Below, in pieces: positions 1-12,177 of a stretch of DNA of 64,000 nucleotides. The notes beneath the pieces were generated by a model. The model made no database searches. It worked only from the letters and a program-made list of their open reading frames with translations, and was not told the origin of the DNA. The stretch lies in assembly GCA_000310025.1 (NCBI GenBank), contig FN649755.1, positions 3,345,616 to 3,409,615 of the forward strand, written 5' to 3'. Within the stretch, counting starts at the first letter, position 1. The number at the start of each line of letters is the position of its first letter. A program made the position numbers and the translations under genes. The stretch is from Ectocarpus siliculosus. Taxonomy: Eukaryota; Sar; Phaeophyceae; Ectocarpales; Ectocarpaceae.

Positions 1-271
1 ATTGTGTAGGACTTGAAACGTTTTTTTTAAAGCCTACATATTCCATAATGTATAGGCTTTAGTGTGACATTACATCACCCATATTATAGAGAGGTGAATA
101 TGACCACACCAAATCCTAGACCTTTCTTTGTAGCTCCTTTTAGCAGCAGCAATCAATGTGGTCTTCCTGCAACAACAGCAAGCAAGGGTATCAGCAAGGA
201 AGCACCCTGTCTGCTGTTCCCTTTAGAGAAGACAGGGTTCACAGCAGCAGCGGCATCATGTTTAGGCTTTA

Positions 272-836
272 GGCTGACTCTTATGGCAACCGAAAGTTGG
301 CCCGACGGATTTTTTTGGACTGGCATATACCCCCACCCCTCGGATTTGCCACGGATTCGACCAAGAAACAGACCTCTCAACACATCACCACAGAGTTCTC
401 CCTCCATGATGGTCGGATCGTCACCAGAACTTGAAGGCTGTACGCACCACACCTGTAGGCGTCTTGGAAGCACGTGGTGACTGCTGTGGGGTCTGTGTGT
501 GCGCAGAAATGTCAATCCATGTGAACCAAACTATCGTATAGAATCCTCGACGGATTCTCCATACGGATTCATGCTTTAATTTGCTCACATGGATTGACAT
601 TTCTCAGCACACACAGACCCCACAGCAGTCACCACTAGCTTCAAAGACGCCTATAGGCGTGGTGCGTACAGCCTTCAAGTTCTGGTGACGATCCGACCAT
701 CGTGGAGGGAGATCTCTGTGGTGATGTGGTGAGAGACCTGTCTCTTGGTCGAGTCCGTGGCAAATCCAGGGGGTTCGGGGTATGCCAGTCCAAAAAAATC
801 CGTCGGGCCAACTGTCGGTTGCCATCAGAGTCAGCC
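272..836. repeat. Long inverted repeat (foldback element)
   Basis: Arms 272-523 and 586-836 are reverse complements of about 90% identity, separated by a 62-bp spacer. The arms begin at GGCTGACTCT and meet around AAATGTCAATCCATGTG. The two overlapping antiparallel reading frames over each arm are by-products of the palindrome. It could be a foldback or MITE-type DNA transposon, or an inverted duplication. No target duplication was recognised. Confidence 0.85.
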
Positions 837-1660
837 TTGTTGCACGCACTAAATCTATAACATGCAATGTAACCACAACACACAGCAGCGCGCTCTAAAC
901 CTATCTTCAAGAAGTAAGTAAGTAAGAGAGAACATGTATAGGTTGTACTATACCACACTATTTCCTACATATATCTATGTATACGTATACGGTATATAAC
1001 AGACCCCCCCCCTTCCCCCAGTGTCGAAGTTCAGGTGGAGAGCAGGTGCGGAGTTGGCGGTCGCTGTACACAGCAGTCGAGGGGTGTCGGGAGGGGGGCG
1101 GTGAACGCGTCTGCAGAGCCGGTTGCCTAGCACCGGTGGCCATGGGTAGCGCCCGTGATGATGCTGGGTGCAACGACTGAACCACAGGTACATTACTGTT
1201 TTCAGCAAACAACGCACTCTTTATCTCTTTATCTTGCTATTTGTGGGAGCATATCATACCACAACGTCTGCCCACCTGCAGATGTGCTGTGCACAAGAAC
1301 GTCGCGGTGCATTAGACTTGCATATTAGAGTGGCCGCACGTCGTTTTTTTTTTGTCCTTCATTTGAATTGGTTCTACATACATACCTGGTGCGCTTCACT
1401 CGTTGCTTATCAAAACAATCACGGGGGAGATATCACTGTTTCCTGATCAGGAAATCGTGGGAAAACATAACCTTCGCTGACGCCATGGATTCATTTTCGT
1501 TGCTAATCTATCTTAGATTATTCGATAGAGATGGATTCGTCTGGCTATACCGATGAAATATAGAGGGAATATCTCGAACGGGTACGCTCGATTTCTCGAC
1601 AGAAGAGAGAGTCACAGCGCCGACAACGGCGTCGTTGAAGCCGCCTTGTCGAGAGCTTTC
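837..1660. other. Gene-poor stretch
   Basis: Short alternating TA/CA tracts around 960-1000 (tatac/gtata) and a C-run at 1005. Open frames are under 95 codons and unlike any family I recognise. I see nothing else to support. Confidence 0.5.
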
Positions 1661-1790
1661 CGAAATGTATCGGTACGTTTATGCATGTTCTTCGTTGTGG
1701 CGTAATCGAGCTTTGAAAATCGGTCCAGGGGGTGTGTTATCTTGTGTCGTATATGGTAGGCTTTGTGTGAGGTTATGTTTACTTTCTACA
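1635..1790 (+). pseudogene. Fragment of an unidentified peptide module (PGGV..YGRL), copy A
   Basis: The plus-strand frame starting at 1635 contains SSLWRNRALKIGPGGV followed by YGRL. A second copy lies on the minus strand near 10740-10900 with SSSCRTRFLRISPGGV and YGRL. In the aligned YGRL codons the DNA differs (tat ggt agg ctt versus tac ggg cga ttg) while the peptide does not. The PP..., SS, R.R.L.I.PGGV and YGRL positions stay in register. Mostly synonymous divergence suggests a once-coding module. I do not recognise the family. It could be an exon of a gene or part of a transposon. Confidence 0.4.
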
Positions 1791-2195
1791 AAGAAAAAAA
1801 CCTTTGGTATATTTTCATTACGCCGACTGACTACAGTACATCTTTACGCGACGTACGAACGCGTGAAACTCACATCGTCGAAAACTTACTTACCCTTATT
1901 TCGTACCGATGTCATCATCGCCTCTACTTCCTCTGCCTCTCAAACCTCTGCACCCGTCCCACGCATGCTGGCCGCCCGCCCCGTAAGGAGGGGGGGGGGG
2001 CAATCGCTCCCCCTAGTTTATTCAGTATCGGCGCACAGACCGACACCGGACACCATCACTCCAAACGTTCCCCCCTTGGTGCGATATTTGTTTTCCACGT
2101 ACGTACATGTACATCACGAACCCTCTAGACCGCTTTTTTCTTGCTAAATAAAGCAAAGGAGCCCCCCTGCAGTTGTTGAACAGCTCTCTCGATAT
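1791..2195. other. Intergenic, no gene seen
   Basis: The open frame continuing from the PGGV fragment has no recognisable content here. A G-run at 1986-1996 and an AATAAA-like site near 2146 are the only notable marks. Confidence 0.4.
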
Positions 2196-2198
2196 TTT

Positions 2199-2472
2199 CC
2201 AGCGACACCCTATTTGTCAAAGTGCTGTCCACGTCACCAGTTTGCCTTCAGGGTTCGGGGAAATTCCAATGACGTCGAACTGCTCCTTTCTTGTCTCGAA
2301 CAGTCCTTCTCTTCCACCGCGATCCTATTGTGAAGTGCTGCACAAGTTACCAGCTCTCTTCAGGGTCCGGGGAAATGTCGTACAGTCCCTTCTTTCCCGC
2401 GCAACCCTTTTGTGAAGCGCTGACCAAACTTCAGGGTTCGGGGGAAAGTTCCAACTGCAGCTTTCCGTGTCA
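2199..2472. repeat. Three imperfect tandem units of about 80-120 bp
   Basis: Each unit carries the order 'cctattgtgaagtgctg', then a CACAAGTTACCAG-like block, then CTTCAGGGTTCGGGGAAA. Units begin near 2199, 2315 and 2398. Divergence is high, so these are old tandem duplications. No function is evident. Confidence 0.65.
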
Positions 2473-4871
2473 GACTACAGAGTGCGTAGTGTGACTGCAG
2501 AGTTCTTCGGCTTCACGGCTTACTTCCTGGGATGCGTATGTGTGCCGGCAACCCATTCGGCGAGACCTTGATGGTTGATGATAAGACTTATCTCTAGTCT
2601 TGGCTGAATTTCATTGTGCTGCTGATGATGCAGCTCCTCCTTTCTCTGTAGATGCAGTGACTCCTGCTGCTCTCGATGAAGGAAATTAGTTGCCCAGCTC
2701 CTAGCTCCTTTATGTAGGGTGGTCTGCAGCCGCGCCGCCTACTCTGTCAGGAGGTAGACCCGCGCCGATTGGAGATCTTCTTCTACCGGTGGGGTTCTCG
2801 CGTGGTTGTGACGGGATCAGCGTCACCAATTCCACCGAGACGTCGTGTGAATTTAGCCGGATCAGGACTCAAATTGCACCGACCGCAGTTCTCGATTACA
2901 CGGGTTGGGAATCGCGCTCGCTCCACCTGCACCCCCAGGTACCCCAGTAGCCGGCGGCATCTCCAGACCCTCTGGTGTTACCTGATGCTGGTTACTGGTG
3001 TACCCGGAAACGGTCGATTTCGTAGCCAGAAATGGTCATATAACCCCGGCGCCGAAGACTCTAAAACCCGCAGAAAAAACCGTGTACCGCACATTCCCGC
3101 ACGACACACGAGTCAGTCTAATTTCACGTTTTCATCGACTCGTGGGCCCGGGCTCCTCTCCTAGAGGGGGTCGAACTCGCTCGATCCGCGAGCTAGCTCG
3201 CTGTGGTGCTCGTTGTTGAAATACAGCGTATTACTGCTGTAGGATGTGTGTAGTATAATAGATGCAGCTGTATGATTGCTGTATGCAATGATACGTAGAT
3301 GCGGTACGTTTGGTAAAACGTACCATGTGTGACGAGTTCTAGCGAGGAGCTCACGAATGAATTGATGGTTGAGCAGAGGATTGTAATTGTAGCGAGATCA
3401 CGAGGTGTTGCGAGCCCCACCGGGTTCACTTCCCAGCTATCCCTCACCATCTCAACTCTGCAACTGAGCTAGGCTCCGGTGCCATCGGCAGGCAATAATG
3501 AAAGTCCCATTGAGGCAACAATGATACCAACTTCAGTCTCGACGACTACACACAGGCCTAACCGCTTGCAGACACGACCCTTGGGTAAAGGGCACCTCGA
3601 CAACACATTTCTACATGGATGGCATGCTGGCTGGTGTGTGAAGAATCTACTACATAGACGGACGCGTCTTTTCTGGAGGCATCGATTTCACAAGGACATC
3701 GCGAGATCAGCAAAACAGCGAGGACTGAAGACCGCCTACATCAGCAGCAGAGGAGACAAGATTGTACGGCCAGTGGCAGCAGGATTTGCAGACCTGTTGC
3801 GCTGAACAAGCACCCCCGGGAGTGGGCTGGAGACTGCTCGGCGGAATACAAGTCTAACAACTGCGTTCACGCTAGACAAAGACCTGAAGCAGCGGGCACC
3901 GGACGGGCATTTGAGTGCGCACTCACCCCGTGACCGGCAAGTCGTAGGCCAGCGGGAGCGTGATTACTTCACCACGTATACGACGGACGTCAGGAAAGTC
4001 CTGCCGTGAGTATCGACTCTGTGTAGTGGCAACCTCTCCGCTGACAAAGTTTAATTTTTTTGCGCCGAGATAAGGTCACGCGGCAGGCAGGTACGCCACC
4101 AAACCGAGTCTACAGATCGTACGTTGTACTCTCGGGTGAGCGGTAATCCCAACGGGTAGTAAAGCGGCGGGGGCGCGTTGATTTCTAAGTGTACCCTAAA
4201 TTGGTGATAAAGTACCCGGGTATACCCGTTTCTGGTTACTGCTCTTTTTATTGTGTATGCTGCGGGCAACCGTGTCTCAAGAACTAAAGAGTCCTTATCC
4301 GGGGGAGGTTCCTTCATTTTAGTGTCGTTCACCGACGTTCGACCATTCCAGAATTTCATCTCTCGGGGATCTCTCAACAGGGCTTTGTTCATGTCTCGCT
4401 CTCGCGGCTACATCTGGCTCTCTCCCTCAATAAACCTTTCGCCCCTCTCCTTTGCTCCTCATGAACTACACAAAACAAGTATGCCAGTCTCACTCGGGCC
4501 TCACACGCCAGATGTCTTTCCCTAGACTGTCACGGTTGTCACCTCTCACACGTCTCGCATGTCCGTCCACGTCGTTTCCACAGCTATAACTCATCGGGCT
4601 CTCGCTTTATTTCCCGAGTTGCTGCACATAACAATCCGCCGGGAACCTTTGTATTCGGTGGGCCGTGTTCGATGTGTTTCTTGCGTCCCACGAAATAATC
4701 GCGGTTTCCACACTACAGGTGGCACTATTGTTTGGAGCACACAGCAATGCAGTGTACCAAACGACAGTCGATTGCGAGGTGTATGATTTGTTTTCATCTA
4801 TTTGTAGTCCTCGGCCGGGATACGTAGCGGTCAGTGGTTCGGACTTTCGTTTCTCACACCTTACAAAAATA
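2473..4871. other. Long stretch without a recognisable gene
   Basis: Open frames at 2769-3164, 3479-3805 and 4051-4392 are 108-131 codons. They show no recognisable domain, and neighbouring frames are equally open. An AATAAA lies at 4429 in a CT-rich segment (4420-4470) that could be a transcript end. I found no splice-consistent exon chain. Confidence 0.4.
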
Positions 4872-4873
4872 TA

Positions 4874-5071
4874 CAGATGGCGCCCGCACTTAAGAACATC
4901 TTAATTTGCGTGAGGCTGGGGTTCTTAGTTGCCTGTTGAGGCTGGCCATTATATAGGCTTTAGTGTGAGGTTCTTAACGGGGACCACTAAAATACGCTCA
5001 TGTTCATGAGTTTTGGATTTTTTGAGCCTCATGTTCTTTACAGGTAGGTTCTTAAGTGCGGGCGCCATCTG
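4874..5071. mobile_element. 198-bp MITE with TA target duplication
   Basis: Terminal inverted repeats CAGATGGCGCCCGCACTTAAGAAC (left, as two blocks CAGATGGCGCCC and GCACTTAAGAAC) and their exact complement on the right are flanked by TA on both sides (4872-4873 and 5072-5073). The interior has several copies of the GTTCTTA/TAAGAAC motif and a GAGCCTCA block that recur in the 62.4-63.6 kb region. TA duplications fit the Tc1/mariner-type insertion style. No coding capacity, so non-autonomous. Confidence 0.8.
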
Positions 5072-5096
5072 TACACTCACTCACTGAGGGATTACT

Positions 5097-5888
5097 TTGT
5101 TGGATGTACTCACAGCATCAACAGATTATTGCGAGCAAGAATTTTCCGAGCAGATGGAGCGGGGAGTTTGGGGGTTCAATGGTTGCTATGGATTAGATTT
5201 GGTGGTACCAACTTTATCACATATTGCAGGTTTGAGGGTGTGGGTGTCTTCAACGGAATTTGTGTGCGTGGCTTGTGGTTCCTCACTTCCTTTTTTTGTA
5301 TATAATCAAGCCCTTTTTCCCGGCTCTCACGCCAACCCGGCTTCCACGCCTTCAGGACTCCCACGTCCCTACATATACCTTTACATCAGGGATTCCACGC
5401 CACTCGGCTTCCACGCCACAACTATATTATACACGAGCTTCCACGCTCCACCACGTAGAAGGGCTTTCACGCCCGCGGATAGTTTCTACATTTTGACCGT
5501 TGGCAGTACCCAGCTGCTGGCACCTTTTGTTTCCCACTACGAGACCCCGCGCCAAGGCACCCACGCACCAAGCTACTCATACTTGATGAAGATAGATGTT
5601 AGCAGCATGCGATACGCGCATTTCACGCTCTCTTCGTGTCGGTACATACTTGTAACATCTTCGACACACAATGACGACTACATAGCCAACATGTATTTCC
5701 AACGCCAATCAATTACCGTCCTCGCTTCACTCAGCGTGGCGGTGGGAGCCACAAATAAATACGGCGCCTCGGCAGCCAAGCATGGTGGCGTCAGGGATTG
5801 TTTGGACTTCGAGCTGTGGTCCAGACGAGAGAGAACGGTATTGCTTCGTACTGAGCATTCCCGCTTGAGATCGGATGCAAGTCGTTGA
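5097..5888 (+). CDS. Unsupported 263-codon open frame
   Basis: This is the longest uninterrupted frame in 0-9 kb, but it has no recognisable domain, signal peptide or family motif. Overlapping frames on both strands are also open over parts of it. Between 5320 and 5475 the DNA contains seven spaced variants of the motif TTCCACGCC, which explains part of the openness. It starts directly beside the MITE. I would treat it as a chance frame unless transcripts show otherwise. Confidence 0.12.
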   Translation: MLDVLTASTDYCEQEFSEQMERGVWGFNGCYGLDLVVPTLSHIAGLRVWVSSTEFVCVACGSSLPFFVYNQALFPGSHANPASTPSGLPRPYIYLYIRDSTPLGFHATTILYTSFHAPPRRRAFTPADSFYILTVGSTQLLAPFVSHYETPRQGTHAPSYSYLMKIDVSSMRYAHFTLSSCRYILVTSSTHNDDYIANMYFQRQSITVLASLSVAVGATNKYGASAAKHGGVRDCLDFELWSRRERTVLLRTEHSRLRSDASR

Positions 5889-8800
5889 GATCCTTCAAGT
5901 ACTACTCCGTGAGGTTTCCTTCTCAAAGCTAATCAGTGAGCCCGTCATCTTCGATATTTTCGCATCATTCGTCCTTGTGCGTGGCCAGTTAGCGTACCCC
6001 GGAAGGGAGGCATCCCTTCGCGTCCCTTCCAGGTCGCAACAGACTACGTTTTTATGTGAGCGCAATGACTAATGCCCCAAAGACGGCCGACAATACGCGT
6101 CTTGAGGAACCCTCTCTCGTGGCCCCTCAACCCTTTCGGGTCTACCGGCGTCCTGACATATCATTGATTGATCATTTGGAAATGCTGGTGCTGTGGCATG
6201 CCATGGAGTTGCCGCCCTGTTTCCCTCCACGCCAGGTGTTGGCAAGCCCATAGGTAGGTGTGTCTGTTATTTTCGTATCGACCGTGCTTCCCGGTGACCA
6301 ATGAAAATACGTGTCGTGCCAGCGGGAAAAATCCAGGTAAGTCCCTGGAACGGTTAAATTTCGAATGTCGCGCACAGCTCTTCTACATAGTCTAAATGCG
6401 AATGCCACCATGAATCTCTCCCCGTATCCTTTCACAGTGACACACATCAATAGCTCCACGTACATCCCCTGAAGCAAAAAGACAGGAGGACTGCAAAAAG
6501 GGGTATTTGAAGGCCAACCAGGCCAGGAGTGGTATGCTGCATATATCTCCAAATTTGAAAATCGTACACTCGCAAGATCCAGCAGTCATAGTGTCAGCAC
6601 CTATTCTACACAGCAGCAGCAGTATATTTTACCATGATAGCCGCACACTTCACCCCTCCCGAACCTAGGGAGCCACGGATTAAAGTATAGTCGTGTGCTG
6701 GCGTGCCTGCGTGCTTGTCGGAATTGTGGGAAAATCACAGGAGCTGTAGTGAGCCGGCAGGGCTCACATTGGGGAGGGGACAGAGAAGTACACAAGACCC
6801 AAAACCAGCTATGGGTCTACAACCCCTCTCACTGATCATTTTCACTTGTCATGTTAATTTACTTGAAAATAATGTAGTTTAGGCGGCTAACCGACTGGTA
6901 TTTTTGAGGTCTACAAATAAACAAACCTAATCTGCCCTACCGGCCGCACCACGACCACGCAACAACCCTTATGTGCATCTGGCCCTGCCTAAGCCCACCG
7001 TCCTGTCGCGGGCTGCCCTCATGGCGTGTTGGTGGGGATAGCTGTTGCGTTTACAGAAGTACACTCGTCTCTTTCTGCTGTACTTCTGTCTCACTCCTCC
7101 GCACTCTCTCCTCCTATTTTTTGTTTCCCGAAACAACAAGAAGAGTTAGACCCAAAGGGGGTCGATAAGCCGCCAAACAGCCTTGTACATCATATACAAG
7201 TGGTCTGGTGGCTTTCGCCGCTCCGCTCAAGATAATCGATTCCAAGATACGGGATTAATAAGTGGTACTCAAACGCGTGCCAGAAAAAACACAGTGTTGA
7301 ATAAGAGAATAAATATGGATCGGTGCAGAAAGAGAGTGGACTCGATTCATTCGTGCCATGCACCAGTATTATTATAATAGTAATCGGTATCGGTAGGGTT
7401 GGGGACTGGACCAGTAGGTGCTGACAGTATTCCTGTACTGGACAGTTTCCTTGGACTGGCTCAGAGGGGTGCCAGTACAGCCAGTACTTCAACATGTTAC
7501 GTACGTCCCACATTATGCCTCCTTACCCACATGGAAACCCACCAAATTGCGCGGCATGAGAGGGTGGGAGAGGAGCGCAAGCACGAACCATACACGCCCG
7601 CACTTACTTGAGGGAAGGTGCAACCGTGCGATCGATTGACGAATTTGGCCCTAGCATGCTCTTTGTGTCACCAACAGCGCAAGTTGCGCAAGATGAGAAG
7701 TGGCTGTTTTATTTTTTTGGCGCGGGGGGGTCGGTGAAGTAGTAAGTGGGGTGATGGAGCTACGGCAGGGTAGTACGCCCTTTTACGGGTGGATCGCAAA
7801 ATAATGTGGCTTTCGTGGCTTTCAGCCAGAATGTGTTGTTGAAGGAAAATAAGCACCATCTTGATGAAAAATTAGAACCATCTTGTGAAGGTTTTCAAGT
7901 TGAAGATGGTTTCGAAGCAGCTTCATGGTGAACATGTTACGCTGGATCCGTGTGTCACATCCAACCAAAGCTACATGCTTATCCGATGACCCAACTAAAG
8001 CTTCAAGATAAATTGCCAACATATTGATCATTTTTCGAGGATTTCAAGGATTTAATCCCCGACTCTGGCATCGTCGAAGTGACTCAAAATCACCGAAAAA
8101 TATGTTACAGTGAAGCCAAATCGCGTGAAAACGCGCCTCCGGCGCCCCCTCACCAGCCGGGGGGGGGGGCGGGGGCGCCGCGATCACCGCGTGGCCTGTG
8201 TACTGATAATGTCCAGTAAACTGGCTAAACTGGCTACTGTACTGCTATGCTTGCGTCATCAGCAGCTTACAGTTCACGCTTATGACGGGCATGTCAAGCA
8301 GATGCCAAGATGCCAAGAGATATCACGGAGAGAGCGGAGAGTCAGAAATGAAGTGCCTCATCATCATGTGAAAAAATGAAATAATAGAAAAACGTGTTTC
8401 GCCATACCGCTATGTTGTACATATGGAGTGTATCCGCTCGAGGTGGAGATGATGGGCGGGCCCGCCGAGAGCGGCGTGAACCTTAAACCGCTCCAGATCG
8501 ATTGAGGCGTCCGCTACCCGGTTCGGCCGGTTTCCATCGGCAGGCGAGACAGAATCACCAGTAGCGAAGAATGTGGGACAACGATGAACGAACGAAAGAT
8601 ATACTCAGCTCATAAAGATCTTGGATGAGATGATGGAAACCTACGAAGAATATGCATACGACATGCGAGAGCCGAGACAGAGGTCGATGTGTGAGAGGGA
8701 AGAGAGAGACAGGCATGTGATGTGATGTGTGTGTATCGATGGAGACCAGAGGAAACGGGCGAAAGGTTCGCGAGCAGGCGACGGATACACGCGGAGAGAG

Positions 8801-9735
8801 AGAAAAGAAGAAATTTCAACAAAGCGAACGGAGTGTGTACAGTCGTGCAACATACCGATAACCCGACATGGGAACATCAATAGACAGATTGATTGGTGGT
8901 GGTAAGAGCAGAAAGAGAAAGAGGGGGGGAGACTGCACATAATGCGACGCTTCGTGGATGGGGTGCAGAGCGAAGTGACGTCCGGAACCGCGAGCGACCG
9001 AGCCAGACACGAGCGAGGCAGCATGCAGCTGCTTGACAGGCTGACATGTCAATGCATGCGACTGAGGCTGATCTGTATGTCAACAATCGGAACAGAAAGA
9101 ATCCCCCGCCCCCGGAGAGTTGGGAATTGAACGTACATAGAAATGAACATGTGCATAAATGTGGAGTGCCCGGCATAGGACAGAAGGAGAATTACAAGTG
9201 GGCAGCAGGACGTGAACAACCCCGACAGGTGGAAGAAAGAGAAAGATGGAGCCCTGTGCGACGTGCGCATTCTAAGTGTGGAAGCGTTAACGTTCATCGA
9301 CCGAGAAAGGAGGGAAAAAACGGGCAAAAAACCAATATTTAACAGAGCAGAAAAGGCGGGAAAACAACACGCTGGCCTCCCGTCTCGGCCTAGAGACGGA
9401 TTGGAGGCCTGACAGAGCGCGAGATAATGTGGTGCTTCGCAGAGAGCAGAATCTTTAAACGAAAGAGACCTACATCTTTAACCCGCGTTCGTATTGAAGC
9501 CAAATGAAGATGCATCCGGCGAAGCAAGGAAATGGTTCCATACTTTGTAGCATAGTAGTTACTGTAGTGCCATGCTCTGTGGCGTCAATTTTTCGAAGCC
9601 AACAGGAGCACTGGGACAGTGCTCCTGTTATCCCACCTTCGGCTATCTTTGCACAGACCACCCAACGTCATTTTCTTTGCCCCGCATGTTTTCGTTCCCT
9701 CTACGTCCAGGTGTGCCTCGTACGACTGGTTTTTA
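5889..9735. other. Gene-poor stretch
   Basis: No recognisable domain in any frame. A consensus plus-strand donor (CCAG followed by GTAAGT) occurs at about 6334 but I could not attach exons to it. The segment GACCAATGAAAATACGT near 6297 recurs in a diverged copy near 16985 (GACCAATGAGAATACGT). A GC-rich knot lies at 8140-8182 and a purine-rich (GAGA) tract at 8600-8940. CCAGTAC motifs recur at 7400-7490. Confidence 0.4.
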
Positions 9736-9737
9736 AT

Positions 9738-10376
9738 ATGCCACTCTGGGAGGACCTGAGCCATGTCACCGCCCAGCCGGACGGCGCCTTTCCGAACCAC
9801 ACGGAGTCTGAAATCATGTTTTTTTTTTATGAACTCCACAGCCACAACCACATGCGACGGTTGCCCGATGGCCGACGCGCGACGGAGACATTACGTCGTC
9901 AGTTCGAACGCTCCTACAGGGAACAGTTCTCGCTTAACGACCACCAGTACGATACCATCACCAGCATATTCGACCGTTGTCCGATTGGAGACATCCCGGG
10001 CTCGATATCAGACGCCGTCCCCCCACCCCCCGAATGCGTATACCCACGGTACACGAGAAAATGCGTCGCGTCCGACACGCAAATGTGCTGTGGCCACACG
10101 CTGCGATCGCGCTAGGTGCATGCGACTGTGTACGAGCGGGACGGTTGCTACCCTGCTTTCTACGTCATCAAGGACTGTAGAGGCGGTTGCGGAGCAAGGT
10201 ACAATTTTCGACAAGCGGGTTCTACGCGGCACGAGGAATGGGTCGGACTGCTCCTGGCATGTATACAAGTCGTGGGACGACAGGAAGCTGCCGGATTTCA
10301 TTGCTTCCAAGTCGGGACACTTCATCATCAGCTCGTCGTTGCTCCGGGACACGGCGATAAAACAGACAACCAGCAA
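9738..10376 (+). pseudogene. KDZ transposon, CxC5-like cysteine-cluster exon
   Basis: From ATG 9738 the frame reads MPLWEDLSHVTAQPDG and reaches PPPPECVYPRYTRKC, then CCGH, an in-frame TAG at 10113-10115, and then KDCRGGCGARYNF. After a one-base shift near the T-run at 10205-10212 it continues with SGHFIISSSLLRDTAIKQ. Spaced cysteine pairs (C..C, CC, C...GCG) followed by an aromatic/serine segment are typical of the cysteine cluster that precedes KDZ transposases. The exon plausibly ends at a GTACGT donor (10377). The true start is uncertain because the open frame extends upstream to 9504 without recognisable content. Confidence 0.55.
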
Positions 10377-11137
10377 GTACGTCCTTTCCTCCCACTTGAG
10401 CGTACAGGATGCTACCTGCGCCCACGTCACACATGGGAATACGCAAACATTTGTGCGTAGATGTTGAGAAGCACGCTGACTACTATACTACTAGTCACCG
10501 CTGACCGGTGGTCTACTGGTCATCGTGCTTTCCAACAAATTCATGCCGCAATAACATGGCGGATATTCAGTTTGCCATTGGTCTTTTTGAACGCCAGAAG
10601 TAGAACTTGTTGAGCCGATGTCTCGGCCGGCGATGGATTTACAGTCTGTGCGGCAGGCGCTGTCTCCGCCGTTGTCATCATCTCTCCCAGGCCTGCTTCG
10701 AACATTAGGGCTCGCTGGAGAAACATCCAACTCTTGTAGTGCGTCGGCTTTTCCCCTAACAATCGCCCGTAGGTCGAAAAAAATACCACACCCCCTGGAC
10801 TGATTCTCAAAAATCGGGTTCTACACGACGAAGAGGATGCCGATATCAAATGATATATCATGTGGTATCCTTTTTGTATAGAGCAATCCTGACGAGGCGG
10901 TTCCAGCGCTGCAATGCTTGGGGCCATCACCGCTTTTCCTGCCGAGTAGTCGAGCGCTGAAACTAGGTACAGAGGGTCCTAATACTTACGCTCAATATTT
11001 GCGGTATCTGGGTTCTCACCTCGTTGTGACAGTTTTATTTTCCGAGCCTTTCCTGACGATCACTCCCGGCAGTCGCCCTCTGTTCTAAGGGCGACACTGC
11101 AGGTTATCCCAAGCCTTCTACGTAGCCGTCCGTTGTC
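10377..11137. other. Probable KDZ intron/spacer holding a foreign fragment
   Basis: No KDZ-like exon was found here. The minus strand around 10740-10900 contains copy B of the PGGV/YGRL peptide module, listed separately. The rest shows nothing I can support. Confidence 0.35.
10541..10930 (-). pseudogene. Fragment of the unidentified PGGV..YGRL peptide module, copy B
   Basis: A 129-codon minus-strand frame includes SSSCRTRFLRISPGGV then STYGRLLGEK. It aligns over about 45 residues with the frame at 1635-1790 on the plus strand, starting from a PPR/PPC pair. Nucleotide changes between the copies are concentrated at synonymous sites in the best-conserved codons. It sits inside the KDZ transposon region in opposite orientation, so it probably arrived as an insertion or is part of another decayed element. 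Family unknown. Confidence 0.4.
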
Positions 11138-11532
11138 GTGCCGACGATAGCCAATTGCTATCACACCCGAATACACCCACAGACACACTCTGCGCGCGCA
11201 TTCGCCCCAGGTCCATGGTGGTGGAATCCGCCGGCAGGTCAAAGCGTACTGGTGGGCAATCCGCGAGAGGTTGCAATTTTCGACGACCGAGGCAACCTCT
11301 CAGGTGCCAATTTCTGGCCCGGTTTAGAAGACCTGCTGGGCGAGGTGACGGAGGAGATTCAGCAGCAGGCCCTCTGGACGAGACACCAGTGTAATGCCTG
11401 CTGCCAGGAGATCGAGGTCGAAGGCGAAACTTTCCCTGTTCGAGCGGCCGTGGCCGACGGCTTGACCGCTGTCCGCTTCCAGAAGTGCAACGTGCACGGA
11501 TGCAAGGAAGATGTCCTGCGCAACGGACAAAG
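11138..11532 (+). CDS. KDZ transposon, first part of CxC6-like cluster
   Basis: The frame encodes CNACCQEIEVEGE, then ADGLTAVRFQKCNVHGCK and ends ...RNGQ plus AG. The donor GTGATG at 11533 joins the acceptor TTGCAG at 11970-11975, and the split codon AG/G restores arginine followed by YCANHY. This gives a continuous C..C...R.YC..H pattern, as in the CxC6 cluster of KDZ transposases, a presumed zinc-binding DNA-recognition module. The 5' end of the exon is not resolved; an acceptor-like CTCTCAG at 11304-11310 is one alternative. Confidence 0.6.
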
Positions 11533-11975
11533 GTGATGGGTTGGGGTGGATGTTAGGGGGGCAGGCTCTTGCCTTCCATGCAAGTTTGTCGCGTGTTCGA
11601 TTGGTGGTTGTGAGACAATATCAAAATGCATCCATGTCATCGTCCGTTAATCTGTGATCGAAGGGAGTGTATGGATGGGCGGTAGCAAGATGGTGCAAGC
11701 AAGAAACACTACAGCGACGTCAAGTCGTTGGCGGGTTCTGCGTGGCCAATGTCGAGGTTGGGCATGGATTCGTAACGCCATCGCGCATACCACTGCTGGG
11801 CACACATGTCACCGGCGCTACAGTGTTAGCCTGTCAACATCTGCATTCAGAGCTAGCGCACTTCAACCGCATGTGTTCATTGTCGTAACCTTTCAGGCAG
11901 TCGCATAGGGAGACATAAAACTACCAGGATGACGTACAAAGTTCGGCCGCGCTTTTCCGTACTCCCATCTTGCAG

Positions 11976-12177
11976 GTATTGCGCCAACCATTACCCTATG
12001 CATGGACACCGCTGCGATATCACGGACCCAGATTGCGGCCTTCCCCGGGAGGAAGGGCGGCTCACCTGCTCACAGCATCGCTCATGGGAGGACCGGTACA
12101 ACGCCTGGAGGAGGAGAGGCGGGTTGAATGTTCGCAGCGCGGCGAGGAATGCGGGGCAAGGAGAGAGAGGTTCGTGC
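11976..12177 (+). CDS. KDZ transposon, second part of CxC6-like cluster
   Basis: After the intron the frame reads YCANHYPMHGHRCDITDPDC, then a CSQH and SWEDRYNAW segment. C..H....HRC.I...C......C..H completes a zinc-cluster pattern with the preceding exon. The 3' limit given is the end of the open frame. The real donor was not determined, and the next recognisable exon starts near 12862. Intervening DNA (12180-12860) shows no recognisable exon, so the region that should carry the first catalytic aspartate is missing or hidden. Confidence 0.6.

Noticed and set aside
6056-6340. Exon ending at the GTAAGT donor near 6334
   Set aside because: No open frame with recognisable content leads into it and no matching acceptor exon was found.
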